61,697 bases of DNA from Clostridia bacterium (GCA_017935675.1 JAGBHE010000006.1:1-61697), one strand, 5' to 3'; shown: positions 44,642 to 53,550, counted from the stretch's first letter. The notes: a model not told the origin generated them from the letters alone. Numbers and translations: made by a program.

Positions 44642-45808
44642 TCACTCCTCAAAATTTAATGAAGTCATAATTAAAATATTCCAGAATATTTTATAATAAG
44701 CATACATGGTAATACTCATACCGAGAGACATTATTCCCAGAAGAGCAACAGTAATCACGCTGTTTTTTTTAAGCATTCGTACGCCGCCCGTTACGATCAT
44801 AATCAAAAACAGTACACAGCCGACTATACCCTGATCGTATAGCACCTGAATAATATGATTATGCGCAACCGTGTTTTCAAGGCCGGCATCGATGATGGTC
44901 GGAGCAGTAGAATAGAAGCCCTTGCCCCACGTAAAGCTGCCGATATTTGACTTTAAATCATTTATCAGCGCAAGCCATATGTCAAAACGGTTGGTTGCCC
45001 TATCCTCCACAATTCGGTTGAGGTCGAACCGTTCCAGAAGCGACTGCGGCAAATGCGGTATTATGAACACAAACAGCAGAAGCGCTGTCAACGTTATGAC
45101 GACAGCCGTTATAACCCTGTTCTTCAAACCCTTAACAGCTATGACGGAATACACAAGAACCGTTACCATAACTGCGGCCAGCCCGCCGCGCGAACCGGAT
45201 TTTACCACGCAGTACAGCATCGCAATTATCAATGCTACGTACACAATACGCGACTTATTTTTCTCGCGCGAATCTATTACACGGTCTATACATATAATTA
45301 TCGGCAAAAGGAAATAGCCGTTAATCTGATTGGGATCCTCGTTGTTGCCGAGCAAAACTATGGTTTCTCTTCCCTCATGGTTACTGTAGCCGCCGGACGT
45401 AAACGTCATCAGAACAACCATTATCAGACCGACAAGAATCCATGAGTTATATATCCAGCGTTTCTCACGCTGATTATATACACGGCACGATACCAGTATC
45501 GCAAGAGCGGATACCTCAAGAAACCCCCGGAATGTATCAATTGCTATATCATCACGTTTTAGAAACATTGTGGAAAAGCTGTAAATCAAATATGCAGTCC
45601 ATGCAAGATGCATACCGTTCAGCTTGATTTCGTTATCACCCACAAAAAGCAGCGGAATCATAACGGCAGCCAGGCCGACTGACGTAGCCTTCAGCAGGGA
45701 AAATCCGCCGGGCAGATTGATTATCGAAAGCGGAACTGCCAGAAAATACATACACATCATTATCATCGGCAAACGTATTTTCTGCTTTGTCAATGCTGAA
45801 TTGCTCAT
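44642..45808 (-). CDS. Wzy-like O-antigen ligase/polymerase
   Basis: A 388-residue membrane protein with about ten helices. The large loop and the segment GFYSTAP...ENTVAHNHIIQVLYDQGIVG are typical of the Wzy_C (PF04932) domain, with the conserved HN(x)IxQxLxxxGxxG pattern. It would polymerise repeat units on the outer face. The start ATG 45808 follows GGGGGAAGGGTGAG; the stop of the upstream glycosyltransferase lies within this ribosome binding region, so the genes are coupled. Confidence 0.9.
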   Translation of the reverse strand: MSNSALTKQKIRLPMIMMCMYFLAVPLSIINLPGGFSLLKATSVGLAAVMIPLLFVGDNEIKLNGMHLAWTAYLIYSFSTMFLKRDDIAIDTFRGFLEVSALAILVSCRVYNQREKRWIYNSWILVGLIMVVLMTFTSGGYSNHEGRETIVLLGNNEDPNQINGYFLLPIIICIDRVIDSREKNKSRIVYVALIIAMLYCVVKSGSRGGLAAVMVTVLVYSVIAVKGLKNRVITAVVITLTALLLFVFIIPHLPQSLLERFDLNRIVEDRATNRFDIWLALINDLKSNIGSFTWGKGFYSTAPTIIDAGLENTVAHNHIIQVLYDQGIVGCVLFLIMIVTGGVRMLKKNSVITVALLGIMSLGMSITMYAYYKIFWNILIMTSLNFEE

Positions 45809-45809
45809 C

Positions 45810-46898
45810 TCACCCTTCCCCCAAAAGTTCATAATACAGCTCTGTATATTTGCCCTCCATAACGTCAAAATCGAATTCCTTTGAATATTCTCTGTTATGC
45901 ACGGATATTGTTTCGGTTAATGGTGTATTTTCAGCGAAGCAAACCATTTTGTCAGCCATCTCCGCTGCGTCGCCTATCGGAACAATAAAACCGTTTATAC
46001 CGTTTTCCACAACGTCCCTCGACCCGCTTACATCTGTTGACAATACCGGCAGTCCGGCAGCAAACGCTTCCAAAATGCTGAGCGGCATTCCCTCCGTATC
46101 GGAGGAAAGCACGAACACATCGGATTTCGCAAGCAGTTCCGGCACATCATGGCGTATTCCGAGAAATTCAACATAATCAAAAATTCCAAGCGCTTTCGCC
46201 TGCTGTTCCAAAGCCTGCCTGTTTGGTCCGTCGCCTATCAGCCGAAGCCGTATACCATTGCGGCGCTTTGCCGCCTTAGCAAAAGCATTTAGCAGCATTG
46301 CCTGATTTTTTACGTCGGTATGTGACGCAACATTAACAAATACAAAATTATCATGAGAAATTTTGGGCAAATTGAAATCACTTCTTACTATACTGTTGTA
46401 AATTACCGGTGGGTTTTTCAGAAAGCCGTACTCGTCAATCATAGTCTTCTGTACCGATTTGCATATTGATACGGGTACCTCACCCAGAAATTTATATGCG
46501 AACCGCTGAAACATTCTGTGCATATATCCGAATTCAAATGTTGCTATTGAATGCACGGTATGAACCTTTGCACACCTTCTGTCAATCATGTAATAAGGCA
46601 CAAGATATATTGCCGCGTGCAAATGCGTGTGTACCACATCAGGGTGCTCAGCTTTCATAAACCGTGTCAGCTTCGCCATATGCGGAAGATTGAATCCAAG
46701 CGGCTTGCCGAAGTATATCACTCGTACACCGGCCTCCTCCAACGCATCTTCATACGCGTTTCCCTGCCGTGCATACTGGCTCACCACCGTAACATCATGA
46801 CCCGATTTTTTTTGTCCTATCGCCATATCAACAAGCATTTTTTCAGCACCGTGTATTACTATGCCTTGTATAACATGAATTATCTTCAGCTTACGCAT
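45810..46898 (-). CDS. Glycosyltransferase family 4 (first of two)
   Basis: A 362-residue GT-B enzyme. The acceptor half opens IIHVIQGIVIHGAEKM. The donor half has FVNVASHTDVKNQAMLLNAF, LIGDGPNRQALE, and the sugar-nucleotide loop SDTEGMPLSILEAFAAGLP with VSGSRDVV. Start ATG 46898 follows GGAGG by 5 bases; this ribosome binding site is the end of the family C tandem element. Adds a sugar to the lipid-linked repeat; specificity unknown. Confidence 0.92.
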   Translation of the reverse strand: MRKLKIIHVIQGIVIHGAEKMLVDMAIGQKKSGHDVTVVSQYARQGNAYEDALEEAGVRVIYFGKPLGFNLPHMAKLTRFMKAEHPDVVHTHLHAAIYLVPYYMIDRRCAKVHTVHSIATFEFGYMHRMFQRFAYKFLGEVPVSICKSVQKTMIDEYGFLKNPPVIYNSIVRSDFNLPKISHDNFVFVNVASHTDVKNQAMLLNAFAKAAKRRNGIRLRLIGDGPNRQALEQQAKALGIFDYVEFLGIRHDVPELLAKSDVFVLSSDTEGMPLSILEAFAAGLPVLSTDVSGSRDVVENGINGFIVPIGDAAEMADKMVCFAENTPLTETISVHNREYSKEFDFDVMEGKYTELYYELLGEG

Positions 46899-47129
46899 AA
46901 TATCCTCCATGAAGCCGCTTTGCGGCTTCTCAAACACATAACGTGGAAAAGAAGGCAAGATGCGCCGCTTATTTTTCACGTTAATCCTCCATGCCGCCTT
47001 TAGGCGGCTCAAATCCATAACGTGGAAAAGAAGCAAGCAGGTTGCCTTCTTGAGGGACGACGGCGTATGTGTATACTCCGAGTCCCGAAAGGAGGTAAGA
47101 TGCGCCGCTTATTTTTCACGTTAATCCCC
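46896..47129 (-). repeat. Two tandem family C intercistronic elements
   Basis: Copy 1 (46986-47129) and a shortened copy 2 (46896-46992), read on the minus strand. Each opens GG(G/A)GATTAACGTGAAAAATA, has AAGCGGCGCATCTT, CTTCTTTTCCACGTTATG and TTTGAG, then a perfect hairpin (GCCGCC/GGCGGC at 46993-47008; GAAGCCGC/GCGGCTTC at 46911-46930), and ends ATGGAGGAT. Ends AACGTGAAAAA and TTTTCCACGTT are mutually inverted. Copy 2 lacks about 48 internal bases. Copy 1 contains the stop codon of the upstream GT4 gene and copy 2 ends at the start codon of the downstream one. Confidence 0.8.
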
Positions 47130-48227
47130 ATGACCTTTGTAAAAATCACTTATCCATCCGGCTTCCGTCTTTATGTCATAGCCCTTGCCTTTTATAATAT
47201 CGGCAGTGCTTTTTCTTTCATGTTTCATTGCTTTAAGTACTGCGCCGACCCATGCGTCCATATCATGAAGCGGCACAAAGCATGTATTTCCAGTAATGTC
47301 CAACTCCGTTGTAATCGTGTCTGCCATTATGCATGGCAATCCTGCTGCCTGCGCCTCTATTCCCGCAACAGGCAGTCCCTCAAAAATTGAGGTAAGAATA
47401 AATGCGTCCGCCGCCTGCATCAATCTGTCAACATCATTCCTCAGTCCGAGCAGAACCGCACAGTCCGCAAGCTCCTTTTGCCTGATTATATCCTCAAGCT
47501 CTTCTCTTAAATCACCAATACCCGCGATCAAGACCTTCACAGCCATACCGCGCTTTTTAAGTTCCGCGGCTATATTCAAAAGCAGCCGCTGATTTTTCTG
47601 CTCCATTAACCGCCCGACATTTAACAGTACAAATTCCTCACCGATATCCAATTCACGCCGAACCTCAGCTCTCAGCCGAGGATTATAATCAAATTTATCG
47701 CAGTCTACACCGTTATGTATGAGCTTATAATTATCCTTTTTAAGAATATTTTTACCATAACAGAACGCGCCTGCCATGTCCGAGCAGGCAAAGTAATAAT
47801 CAGCGAGAAACCGAAGCGGGAAGAGCATCAGCCGCTCAAGCTTTTCATAATGGTTCTTTTCCGTATTTGTATAATGCGCATGAACAGCGCATTTTTTCAC
47901 CTTTCCGACAATTTTTGCAATCGGAAGATAAAAAACGCCTACCGATGTCAAATTACCGTGCAGTACATCGTATTCCCCTCTATGCTGACGGAAGAATTTT
48001 ATAAGCGCCAGCGGGTACTTAATCATATTCTTCGGCTTCAGCCGCGGCATTACGTAAATATTGCTGCCAAAGCTGCGTATCTCATCAAAATAAAACTGCT
48101 CACCCTCATAATTGAGCATAAAATCAAAATGAATGTTTTTTCTGTCTGAATATCTGACAAAATTCATTACCATATTCTCCAGACCGCCAACATTCATCTG
48201 TCCGGCTACCATAAGTACCTTTTTCAT
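47121..48227 (-). CDS. Glycosyltransferase family 4 (second), first gene of the operon
   Basis: A 368-residue GT-B enzyme: VLMVAGQMNVGGLENMVMNF, AHYTNTEKNHYEKLERL, LLNVGRLMEQKNQRLLLNI, IAGIGDLREELE and the donor loop TSIFEGLPVAGIEAQAAGLP. The start ATG 48227 follows AGGGTG by 6 bases; a GTG 9 bases upstream is less well placed. Its 180-base upstream region has a small hairpin CAAGTA/TACTTG (48257-48274) but no clear consensus promoter. Transcription of the ten polysaccharide genes appears to start ahead of it. Confidence 0.92.
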   Translation of the reverse strand: MKKVLMVAGQMNVGGLENMVMNFVRYSDRKNIHFDFMLNYEGEQFYFDEIRSFGSNIYVMPRLKPKNMIKYPLALIKFFRQHRGEYDVLHGNLTSVGVFYLPIAKIVGKVKKCAVHAHYTNTEKNHYEKLERLMLFPLRFLADYYFACSDMAGAFCYGKNILKKDNYKLIHNGVDCDKFDYNPRLRAEVRRELDIGEEFVLLNVGRLMEQKNQRLLLNIAAELKKRGMAVKVLIAGIGDLREELEDIIRQKELADCAVLLGLRNDVDRLMQAADAFILTSIFEGLPVAGIEAQAAGLPCIMADTITTELDITGNTCFVPLHDMDAWVGAVLKAMKHERKSTADIIKGKGYDIKTEAGWISDFYKGHGD

Positions 48228-48328
48228 ATTTTTCACCCTTTAAAATGATCACAATCCAAGTAGTTTTTTACTTGAATTATTAAAACTGATAAAGATAATT
48301 ACTGATTTACCGTATTTTTACAATCTTC

Positions 48329-48371
48329 ACAAAAACAAGGTGCGGCAAACCAAAGAATGTTCTGCCGCACC
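48329..48371 (-). terminator. Terminator of the SLH gene 2 transcript
   Basis: GGTGCGGCA (48339-48347) pairs with TGCCGCACC (48363-48371), followed on the minus strand by a T-rich TTGTTTTTG. It separates the SLH gene from the polysaccharide operon downstream. Confidence 0.83.
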
Positions 48372-48415
48372 CTACTATTTCCTTCCCCGGTGATTATCCG
48401 GCAGTAAAGTCCGGA

Positions 48416-48733
48416 TTAATATTTCTTCTGAGAATCGTAATTATCAAGAATGTTTCTGATGTTAGCAATTCTTGTGTCAACATCAACTGTATAATCCTTG
48501 TTGAACGCGCTTGTACCGAGCATCATAGCTCTTACCTGCCAATTAGCTGCGCCGTCAAGATCAACGATATAGTAGGTTTCCGGAACAACCTTATTGCCGT
48601 CTGCATCAACCAAATCATAATCCTCTCTGCCCGTTACATTATTGAACATTGCGCAGAACTCTGCTCTTGTCATCGGAGCATCAGGATTGAATGTGCCGTC
48701 ACCGTTGCCCTGCATATATCCGTTTGATGTCAT
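48416..48733 (-). pseudogene. Frameshifted 3' end of SLH gene 2 (last SLH repeat)
   Basis: One hundred and five codons holding the last SLH repeat (SNGYMQGNGDGTFNPDAPMTRAEFCAMF) and the C-terminal module VRAMMLGTSAF...NIRNILDNY, homologous to the end of SLH protein 1. Reading back through the upstream frame shows that one missing base near 48745 separates the two halves: with it, GNPYDT would run directly into YINVMTSNGYM. An ATG overlaps the upstream stop (TAATG), so reinitiation could still make a signal-less fragment. A sequencing error cannot be excluded. Confidence 0.8.
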
Positions 48734-50415
48734 TACATTAATATAGTGTCATACGGATTTCCGGCAATATCATTAAATACTATTGCACCCTTTTTAAGGT
48801 TAAGGTCCAGACCCATTGCAACTATCTTAGCAACCTCACCTCTTGTAGGATTATTGTAACCGGATATGTCGTAGCCTGTGTCATCATATGTGCCCTTGCT
48901 TGAAATAAAGCCTAATCCTTTTGCTGCCCAGTCTGAATAATTAACTATTGCAGGCGCAACCATATCAGCCATGCCGTCATCTACGCCGACAAACTGATCA
49001 ACAAGACGCATAACCATTGCGCAGGCTTCTTCTCTTGATACCGGACGATCCGGCTGCATGTAAATTTCAGGATTTCCGTTTTCGTCAAGATTCTCCAAAT
49101 CCGGCTCATCGCCGAAGATATACGCATACATACTTGAACCCTTGAAGATTTCACCGCTGGCCGGAGGTGCCGGTTCATCTATGGGCTCATCCGGCTTTTC
49201 TACGGGCTTGTCAGGATCTACGGGCTTGTCAGGCTTTTCTTCCGGCTTCTCCGGCTGCGGAACTGCAGTTGCAGCTGCGTCAGACTTCCAGATAATTCTG
49301 CCCGCACCGTTGTTTGTCAAAGTGTTTGTGTGCAGCTGACCGTACAATGTACCGGAATCAACAACCCTTGAATCGGCATTCGGAACACATACGATACCAT
49401 TCACAAATGTACCGCCGCCTGTAATTGCAAAATCCGACGCTCCGGAATTGAAGCTGCCGAGATATTTGCCGCCGCCGGCGAAAGTAAACTTATCAGCATT
49501 AGAATAGATGTTGGCAGCAATTCGTCCATTGTTTAATATGACGTCATTCAAGCTGTTATTAATGTAAAGATTAATTTGATTCGGATCGTTCAAAAGATCA
49601 AAATACTCTTTTACATAATTGTCGCTTGTGTTATATCCGCGCCAATCATATACATTAGCTGTTTCATTAACTACCGTTAACGGTACGTTGTTGGTTACTT
49701 GACCGTAAGCAGCATAATCATTAATGTAAATGTTTGCTTTATTGCTGCCTCTGACCTTGATAAACGGATTACCCGCAGTTGTATTTAACCGGTCGATAAC
49801 AACAGTTACATCACCGTTGGTGGTATCAATAATTAATCCCTCACCGCCGATTTCAAAGGTATTGTAGTGTGTATCCTTTGATACCGTAACAGTTCCCGGA
49901 TACCACTGATTACCATTTACATATTCAACAACATTTGAGATCTCCGGAATCTCATATGGTGTATATTCACACTCAAAGCTTGTATCGGTATCCTTAACCG
50001 CGCCTTTATATTCAGGCTTTACACTATAATATGTAATACCGTCTCTTGTACCGTTGTCGTTTACATGGATATATCCCTCACATGTATGTGAAAGACCATT
50101 CTTTTCGTCCACATCTACCGAACTTTCGGTTCCTGAAATAAACAGACCATCAATCTTGTTGCCTTCTCCGTCACCCACGTAAATATTGCCGTTGGAATAG
50201 ACGCTGCCCTGAATATACATTGCATCACCGACAATTTTTACATCACCATTGGCAATCACCGCCAGATTAAACTGACCGTCGGCATCGTCTGATGTATAAC
50301 CAAGACTGCCGTACGCTTTACCGTCGTATGAGCCGGGAGCCGCAGCGAAAGAGATTGATGATGTAGCAACCATTGTCGCTGCACAAAGCAAACTCACAAT
50401 TGAATTTTTTTTCAT
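48733..50415 (-). CDS. Secreted SLH-domain protein 2 (5' part of a broken gene)
   Basis: A 560-residue exported protein. Signal peptide 1 to about 25 (SISFA-AA). Residues about 30-380 are rich in short beta strands with Gly/Asn turns (GNIYVGDGEGNKIDGLFISG; KANIYINDYAAYG), suggesting a beta-solenoid. A Pro/Glu/Lys/Asp repeat linker (about 388-425, PEKPEEKPDKPVDPDKP) is followed by two SLH repeats (SREEACAMVMRLV; TRGEVAKIVAMGLDL). The frame ends early in FNDIAGNPYDTILM because of the frameshift. AAAGGGATG ribosome binding site, strong promoter. The intact product would be about 665 residues and wall-attached. Confidence 0.87.
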   Translation of the reverse strand: MKKNSIVSLLCAATMVATSSISFAAAPGSYDGKAYGSLGYTSDDADGQFNLAVIANGDVKIVGDAMYIQGSVYSNGNIYVGDGEGNKIDGLFISGTESSVDVDEKNGLSHTCEGYIHVNDNGTRDGITYYSVKPEYKGAVKDTDTSFECEYTPYEIPEISNVVEYVNGNQWYPGTVTVSKDTHYNTFEIGGEGLIIDTTNGDVTVVIDRLNTTAGNPFIKVRGSNKANIYINDYAAYGQVTNNVPLTVVNETANVYDWRGYNTSDNYVKEYFDLLNDPNQINLYINNSLNDVILNNGRIAANIYSNADKFTFAGGGKYLGSFNSGASDFAITGGGTFVNGIVCVPNADSRVVDSGTLYGQLHTNTLTNNGAGRIIWKSDAAATAVPQPEKPEEKPDKPVDPDKPVEKPDEPIDEPAPPASGEIFKGSSMYAYIFGDEPDLENLDENGNPEIYMQPDRPVSREEACAMVMRLVDQFVGVDDGMADMVAPAIVNYSDWAAKGLGFISSKGTYDDTGYDISGYNNPTRGEVAKIVAMGLDLNLKKGAIVFNDIAGNPYDTILM

Positions 50416-50503
50416 TTTACTTACATCCCTTTCTTATAATGTTTTTCAAAAATTGATTGCTGTATATACCATTTATCATTGTACATACTATCGCTCGTAT
50501 TAT

Positions 50504-50532
50504 ATTATATATCAATTCTTCATGCATTTCAA
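50504..50532 (-). promoter_or_regulatory. Promoter of SLH gene 2
   Basis: On the minus strand -35 TTGAAA (50527-50532), 17-base spacer, -10 TATAAT (50504-50509), giving a leader of about 80 bases. Confidence 0.82.
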
Positions 50533-50856
50533 GTTTTTTTTTAAAATTTTTTTCAATTTATGCAATGTGTACATTCCGGGGGATTTAACAGCTTAAAAGC
50601 AGGAATTTTGTATAATACCGCCTGTTCGAAATTTAAGAAATTTTTGTAATGTTCACCATAAAAATTCAAATGTTGGTTTACCTCTCATTTTGCTTATTTA
50701 TATAGATTTATGCATTTTAACTTAACATTGCCTGCGCTGTCATTTCGTTTAAAACCTCAGCGAAAAAAAGTTTATAAAAAATTAACAAAATAACATATCA
50801 TAATGCACACCTTAAGAGGTATAATTATTTCAGTTCAATAATAAAGGATGTTATTT
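50533..50856 (+). promoter_or_regulatory. AT-rich divergent gap with a possible larE promoter
   Basis: About 320 AT-rich bases between the divergent SLH and larE genes. TATAAT at 50820-50825 lies 32 bases before the larE start, but the matching -35 (ATCATA, 50797-50802) is poor, which suggests activator dependence. I see no gene, riboswitch or strong hairpin in the rest. Confidence 0.45.
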
Positions 50857-51624
50857 ATGAATCTGAAGGATTTTTTTCTTGAAAACCACAGCGCAGTTCT
50901 CGGCTTTTCCGGCGGAGTTGATTCTGTATATCTTATGTATGCCGCGCACCAATGCGGCGCTGAAGTTATTCCTTGCTTTGTAAAGACTCAGTTTCAGCCC
51001 CGTTTTGAGCTCGAAGACGCTGAAAATGCAGCGGCTCAGATAGGCGTTCCCCTTTGGATTATTGAATACGATATACTGAAAATAAGAGAGATTTGCGAAA
51101 ATTCTTCCATGCGCTGCTATCACTGCAAAAGCAAAATACTTACCCTGCTTTTAAAAATTGCCGAAAAGGAAAACATTCCTCTTGTAATAGACGGAACAAA
51201 CGCAAGTGACAAGGCGGAGGAACGTCCGGGAATGACCGCACTTCAGGAGCTGGGAATACGTTCTCCCCTTAAAGAATGCGGAATAACCAAGGAGGAAATA
51301 CGCAGTCTTTCAAAAAAGGCAGGGCTTTTTACATTTAACAAGCCTTCTTATTCCTGTCTTGCGACAAGAATAATGACAGGCGAACAAATAACGGCTCAGG
51401 AGCTTAAAAGAATCGAAAATGCCGAAAACACTCTTTTTAATATGGGCTTTTCGGATTTCCGTGTTCGTGTATGGCACGGAGCGGCAAGGCTCCAGTTCAG
51501 TGTATCTGATGAGGAAACGGCGTTTGCCAAAAGAGCTGAAATCATAAAAAAATTAAATCCGTATTTCAGCGATATATTATTTGATTTGAAGGGACGCGGG
51601 AATTATGCAGAAGGAACAACTTAA
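50857..51624 (+). CDS. larE: LarE, ATP-dependent sulfur insertase for nickel-pincer cofactor
   Basis: A 255-residue PP-loop enzyme that adenylates the pyridinium dicarboxylate mononucleotide and inserts sulfur. The PP-loop SGGVDS is at residues 18-23. Cysteines 87 and 90 (RCYHCK) and 167 (SCLATR) are present; three such cysteines are reported in LarE proteins carrying a [4Fe-4S] cluster, unlike the single sacrificial cysteine of the Lactiplantibacillus enzyme. I choose ATG 50857 (AAAGGA 8 bases upstream) over the ATG 9 bases earlier. It overlaps larB by 20 bases. The Fe-S class is inference from the cysteine pattern. Confidence 0.92.
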   Translation: MNLKDFFLENHSAVLGFSGGVDSVYLMYAAHQCGAEVIPCFVKTQFQPRFELEDAENAAAQIGVPLWIIEYDILKIREICENSSMRCYHCKSKILTLLLKIAEKENIPLVIDGTNASDKAEERPGMTALQELGIRSPLKECGITKEEIRSLSKKAGLFTFNKPSYSCLATRIMTGEQITAQELKRIENAENTLFNMGFSDFRVRVWHGAARLQFSVSDEETAFAKRAEIIKKLNPYFSDILFDLKGRGNYAEGTT

Positions 51625-52363
51625 ATCGCTTTTTCAAAAGGTTGCAGACGGAATATTGTCTCCGGAGGAAGCCGTTATGCAGATAAAAACCGAGCCGTTT
51701 ACAGATTTAGGCTTTGCAAAGCCGGATTTTCACCGGGAGCTTCGCCAAGGAGCTGCAGAGGTTATCTACGGTGAGGGAAAGACGGCAGAGCAAATTCTGA
51801 AAATTTGCACCTCCCTCATGGATAACGGTCAGAAAACCGTGCTGATAACACGCCTTTCAAAGGAGGCGGCAGAATATATCGGCCATAGTATACCTGTTAC
51901 ATATCATGAAACAGGAAGAGTTGGAATTGCCGGAGAAGTACCCGATTCTAAGCATGGAAATATAGTTATCGCAACAGGCGGTACAAGCGACATGCCTGTT
52001 GCCGAAGAAGCCGCTGTAACCGCAGAGGCTCTTGGGAACAAGGTTATAAGGCTTTACGATGTAGGCGTTGCCGGAATACACCGTCTTCTTTCACACAGCA
52101 GTGAAATAATGAGTGCGCGGGCAATCGTTGCGGTTGCAGGCATGGAGGGAGCTCTTGCAAGCGTTATAGGCGGACTTGTTGACTGCCCCGTTATTGCGGT
52201 TCCCACCAGCGTTGGCTACGGCGCTGCCTTCGGCGGACTTGCCGCGCTTTTATCCATGCTGAACTCATGCGCCGGCGGTGTAAGCGTTGTTAATATCGAT
52301 AACGGCTTCGGCGCCGGATATTTAGCAAGCATGATCAATCATATAGGAGGAGTCAGTCAATGA
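51605..52363 (+). CDS. larB: LarB, nickel-pincer cofactor carboxylase/hydrolase
   Basis: A 252-residue PurE-like enzyme that carboxylates and hydrolyses nicotinate adenine dinucleotide to the pincer precursor. Family marks: DLGFAKPDFHRELRQGAAEVIYGEGKT near the N-terminus (split here across residues 33-60), IATGGTSDMPVAEEAA, YDVGVAGIHRLL, and the C-terminal AVPTSVGYGAAFGG. Length is typical (about 250). It overlaps larE upstream and shares ATGA with larC downstream. Confidence 0.95.
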   Translation: MQKEQLKSLFQKVADGILSPEEAVMQIKTEPFTDLGFAKPDFHRELRQGAAEVIYGEGKTAEQILKICTSLMDNGQKTVLITRLSKEAAEYIGHSIPVTYHETGRVGIAGEVPDSKHGNIVIATGGTSDMPVAEEAAVTAEALGNKVIRLYDVGVAGIHRLLSHSSEIMSARAIVAVAGMEGALASVIGGLVDCPVIAVPTSVGYGAAFGGLAALLSMLNSCAGGVSVVNIDNGFGAGYLASMINHIGGVSQ

Positions 52364-53550
52364 AAACTTTATATCTTGAATGTAATATGGGCGCGGCAGG
52401 TGATATGCTTGCCGCTGCGCTTCTTGAGCTGCACCCGGCTCCGGAGGATTTTATCCGCCGGATAAATCATATTGAGCTTCCCCATATCCGGATAACAGCT
52501 GAAAAGTCCGTAAAATGCGGCATATGCGGAACTCATGTACGCGTATTTGCGGACGGTGCCGAGGAGAATGAGCATATTCACAGTCATGAGCATGAGCATC
52601 ACCATCACCATCACTCAACGCTGCATGACATAGACCATATAATAAACGGTCTTAAAATACATGAAGCTGTGAAAACAGACGCGCTTGCAGTGTACAGGCT
52701 GATAGCCGAAGCTGAAAGCCATGTTCACGGCTGTGAAATAAATCAAATACATTTCCATGAGGTGGGAACACTTGACGCCATTGCCGACATTGTATGCGTA
52801 TGTATGCTCCTTCACGAGCTTTCACCCGAAAAAATTATTGCATCTCCCGTTCATACAGGCTATGGCAGTGTAAAATGCGCCCATGGCATTCTTTCCGTAC
52901 CCGCGCCCGCAACTGCGTATATTCTGCGCGGAATTCCTGTTTACGCCAAAACCGAGGGCGAGCTTTGTACACCTACGGGAGCAGCACTGCTGAAATATTT
53001 TGCATCTGATTTCAGAGAGCTGCCGCTGATGCGCATGGAAAAAATCGGTTACGGAATGGGAACCAAGGATTTTGACACGGCAAATTGTCTGCGCGCCGTA
53101 ATCGGCGAATCAGACTGCAACGGCGGCAAGGTTATTGAGCTCTGCTGTAATCTTGATGACATGACAGGTGAGGAAATAGGCTTTGCCTCAGAAAGGCTTT
53201 TTAAGGCGGGTGCCCTTGATGTATTCACGATCCCCATAGGAATGAAAAAAAGCCGCCCAGGCGTGCTTCTGACATGCATGTGCTCTGAAGAACTGCGCGG
53301 GGAATGTCTGAGGATTATGTTTCTCCACACCTCTACAATAGGAGTACGGGAGCATATCTCCACACGGTACACGCTGAAACGCGAAGAGCTTACCGTTATG
53401 ACAAACTACGGTGAAGTCCGCGCAAAACGCTCCCGCGGCTGCGGCACGGACAAGCTCAAGGCTGAATATGAAGACCTTGCAAGGCTTGCCCGTGAAAATG
53501 ATATTTCCGTTTCGGATATAAAAATTACCGAAGTAAATGAACCTTCTTAA
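52360..53550 (+). CDS. larC: LarC, nickel insertion protein
   Basis: A 396-residue cyclometallase that inserts nickel into the pincer nucleotide. N-terminal YLECNMGAAGDMLAAALLEL and the His-rich loop at about 72-85 (EHIHSHEHEHHHHHH) typify the family, followed by INQIHFHEVGTLDAIADI, PVHTGYGSVKCAHGIL and the C-terminal half NLDDMTGEEIGFASE. It is a single frame here, whereas the Lactiplantibacillus gene is split into larC1/larC2 by a programmed frameshift. GGAGG precedes the ATG. No larA racemase gene is adjacent. Confidence 0.95.
   Translation: MKTLYLECNMGAAGDMLAAALLELHPAPEDFIRRINHIELPHIRITAEKSVKCGICGTHVRVFADGAEENEHIHSHEHEHHHHHHSTLHDIDHIINGLKIHEAVKTDALAVYRLIAEAESHVHGCEINQIHFHEVGTLDAIADIVCVCMLLHELSPEKIIASPVHTGYGSVKCAHGILSVPAPATAYILRGIPVYAKTEGELCTPTGAALLKYFASDFRELPLMRMEKIGYGMGTKDFDTANCLRAVIGESDCNGGKVIELCCNLDDMTGEEIGFASERLFKAGALDVFTIPIGMKKSRPGVLLTCMCSEELRGECLRIMFLHTSTIGVREHISTRYTLKREELTVMTNYGEVRAKRSRGCGTDKLKAEYEDLARLARENDISVSDIKITEVNEPS

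Noticed and set aside
48228..48328. Antitermination RNA ahead of the polysaccharide operon
   Set aside because: Only one weak 6-bp hairpin is visible, with no known ops or EAR features; the long operon may need such a factor but the sequence does not show it.
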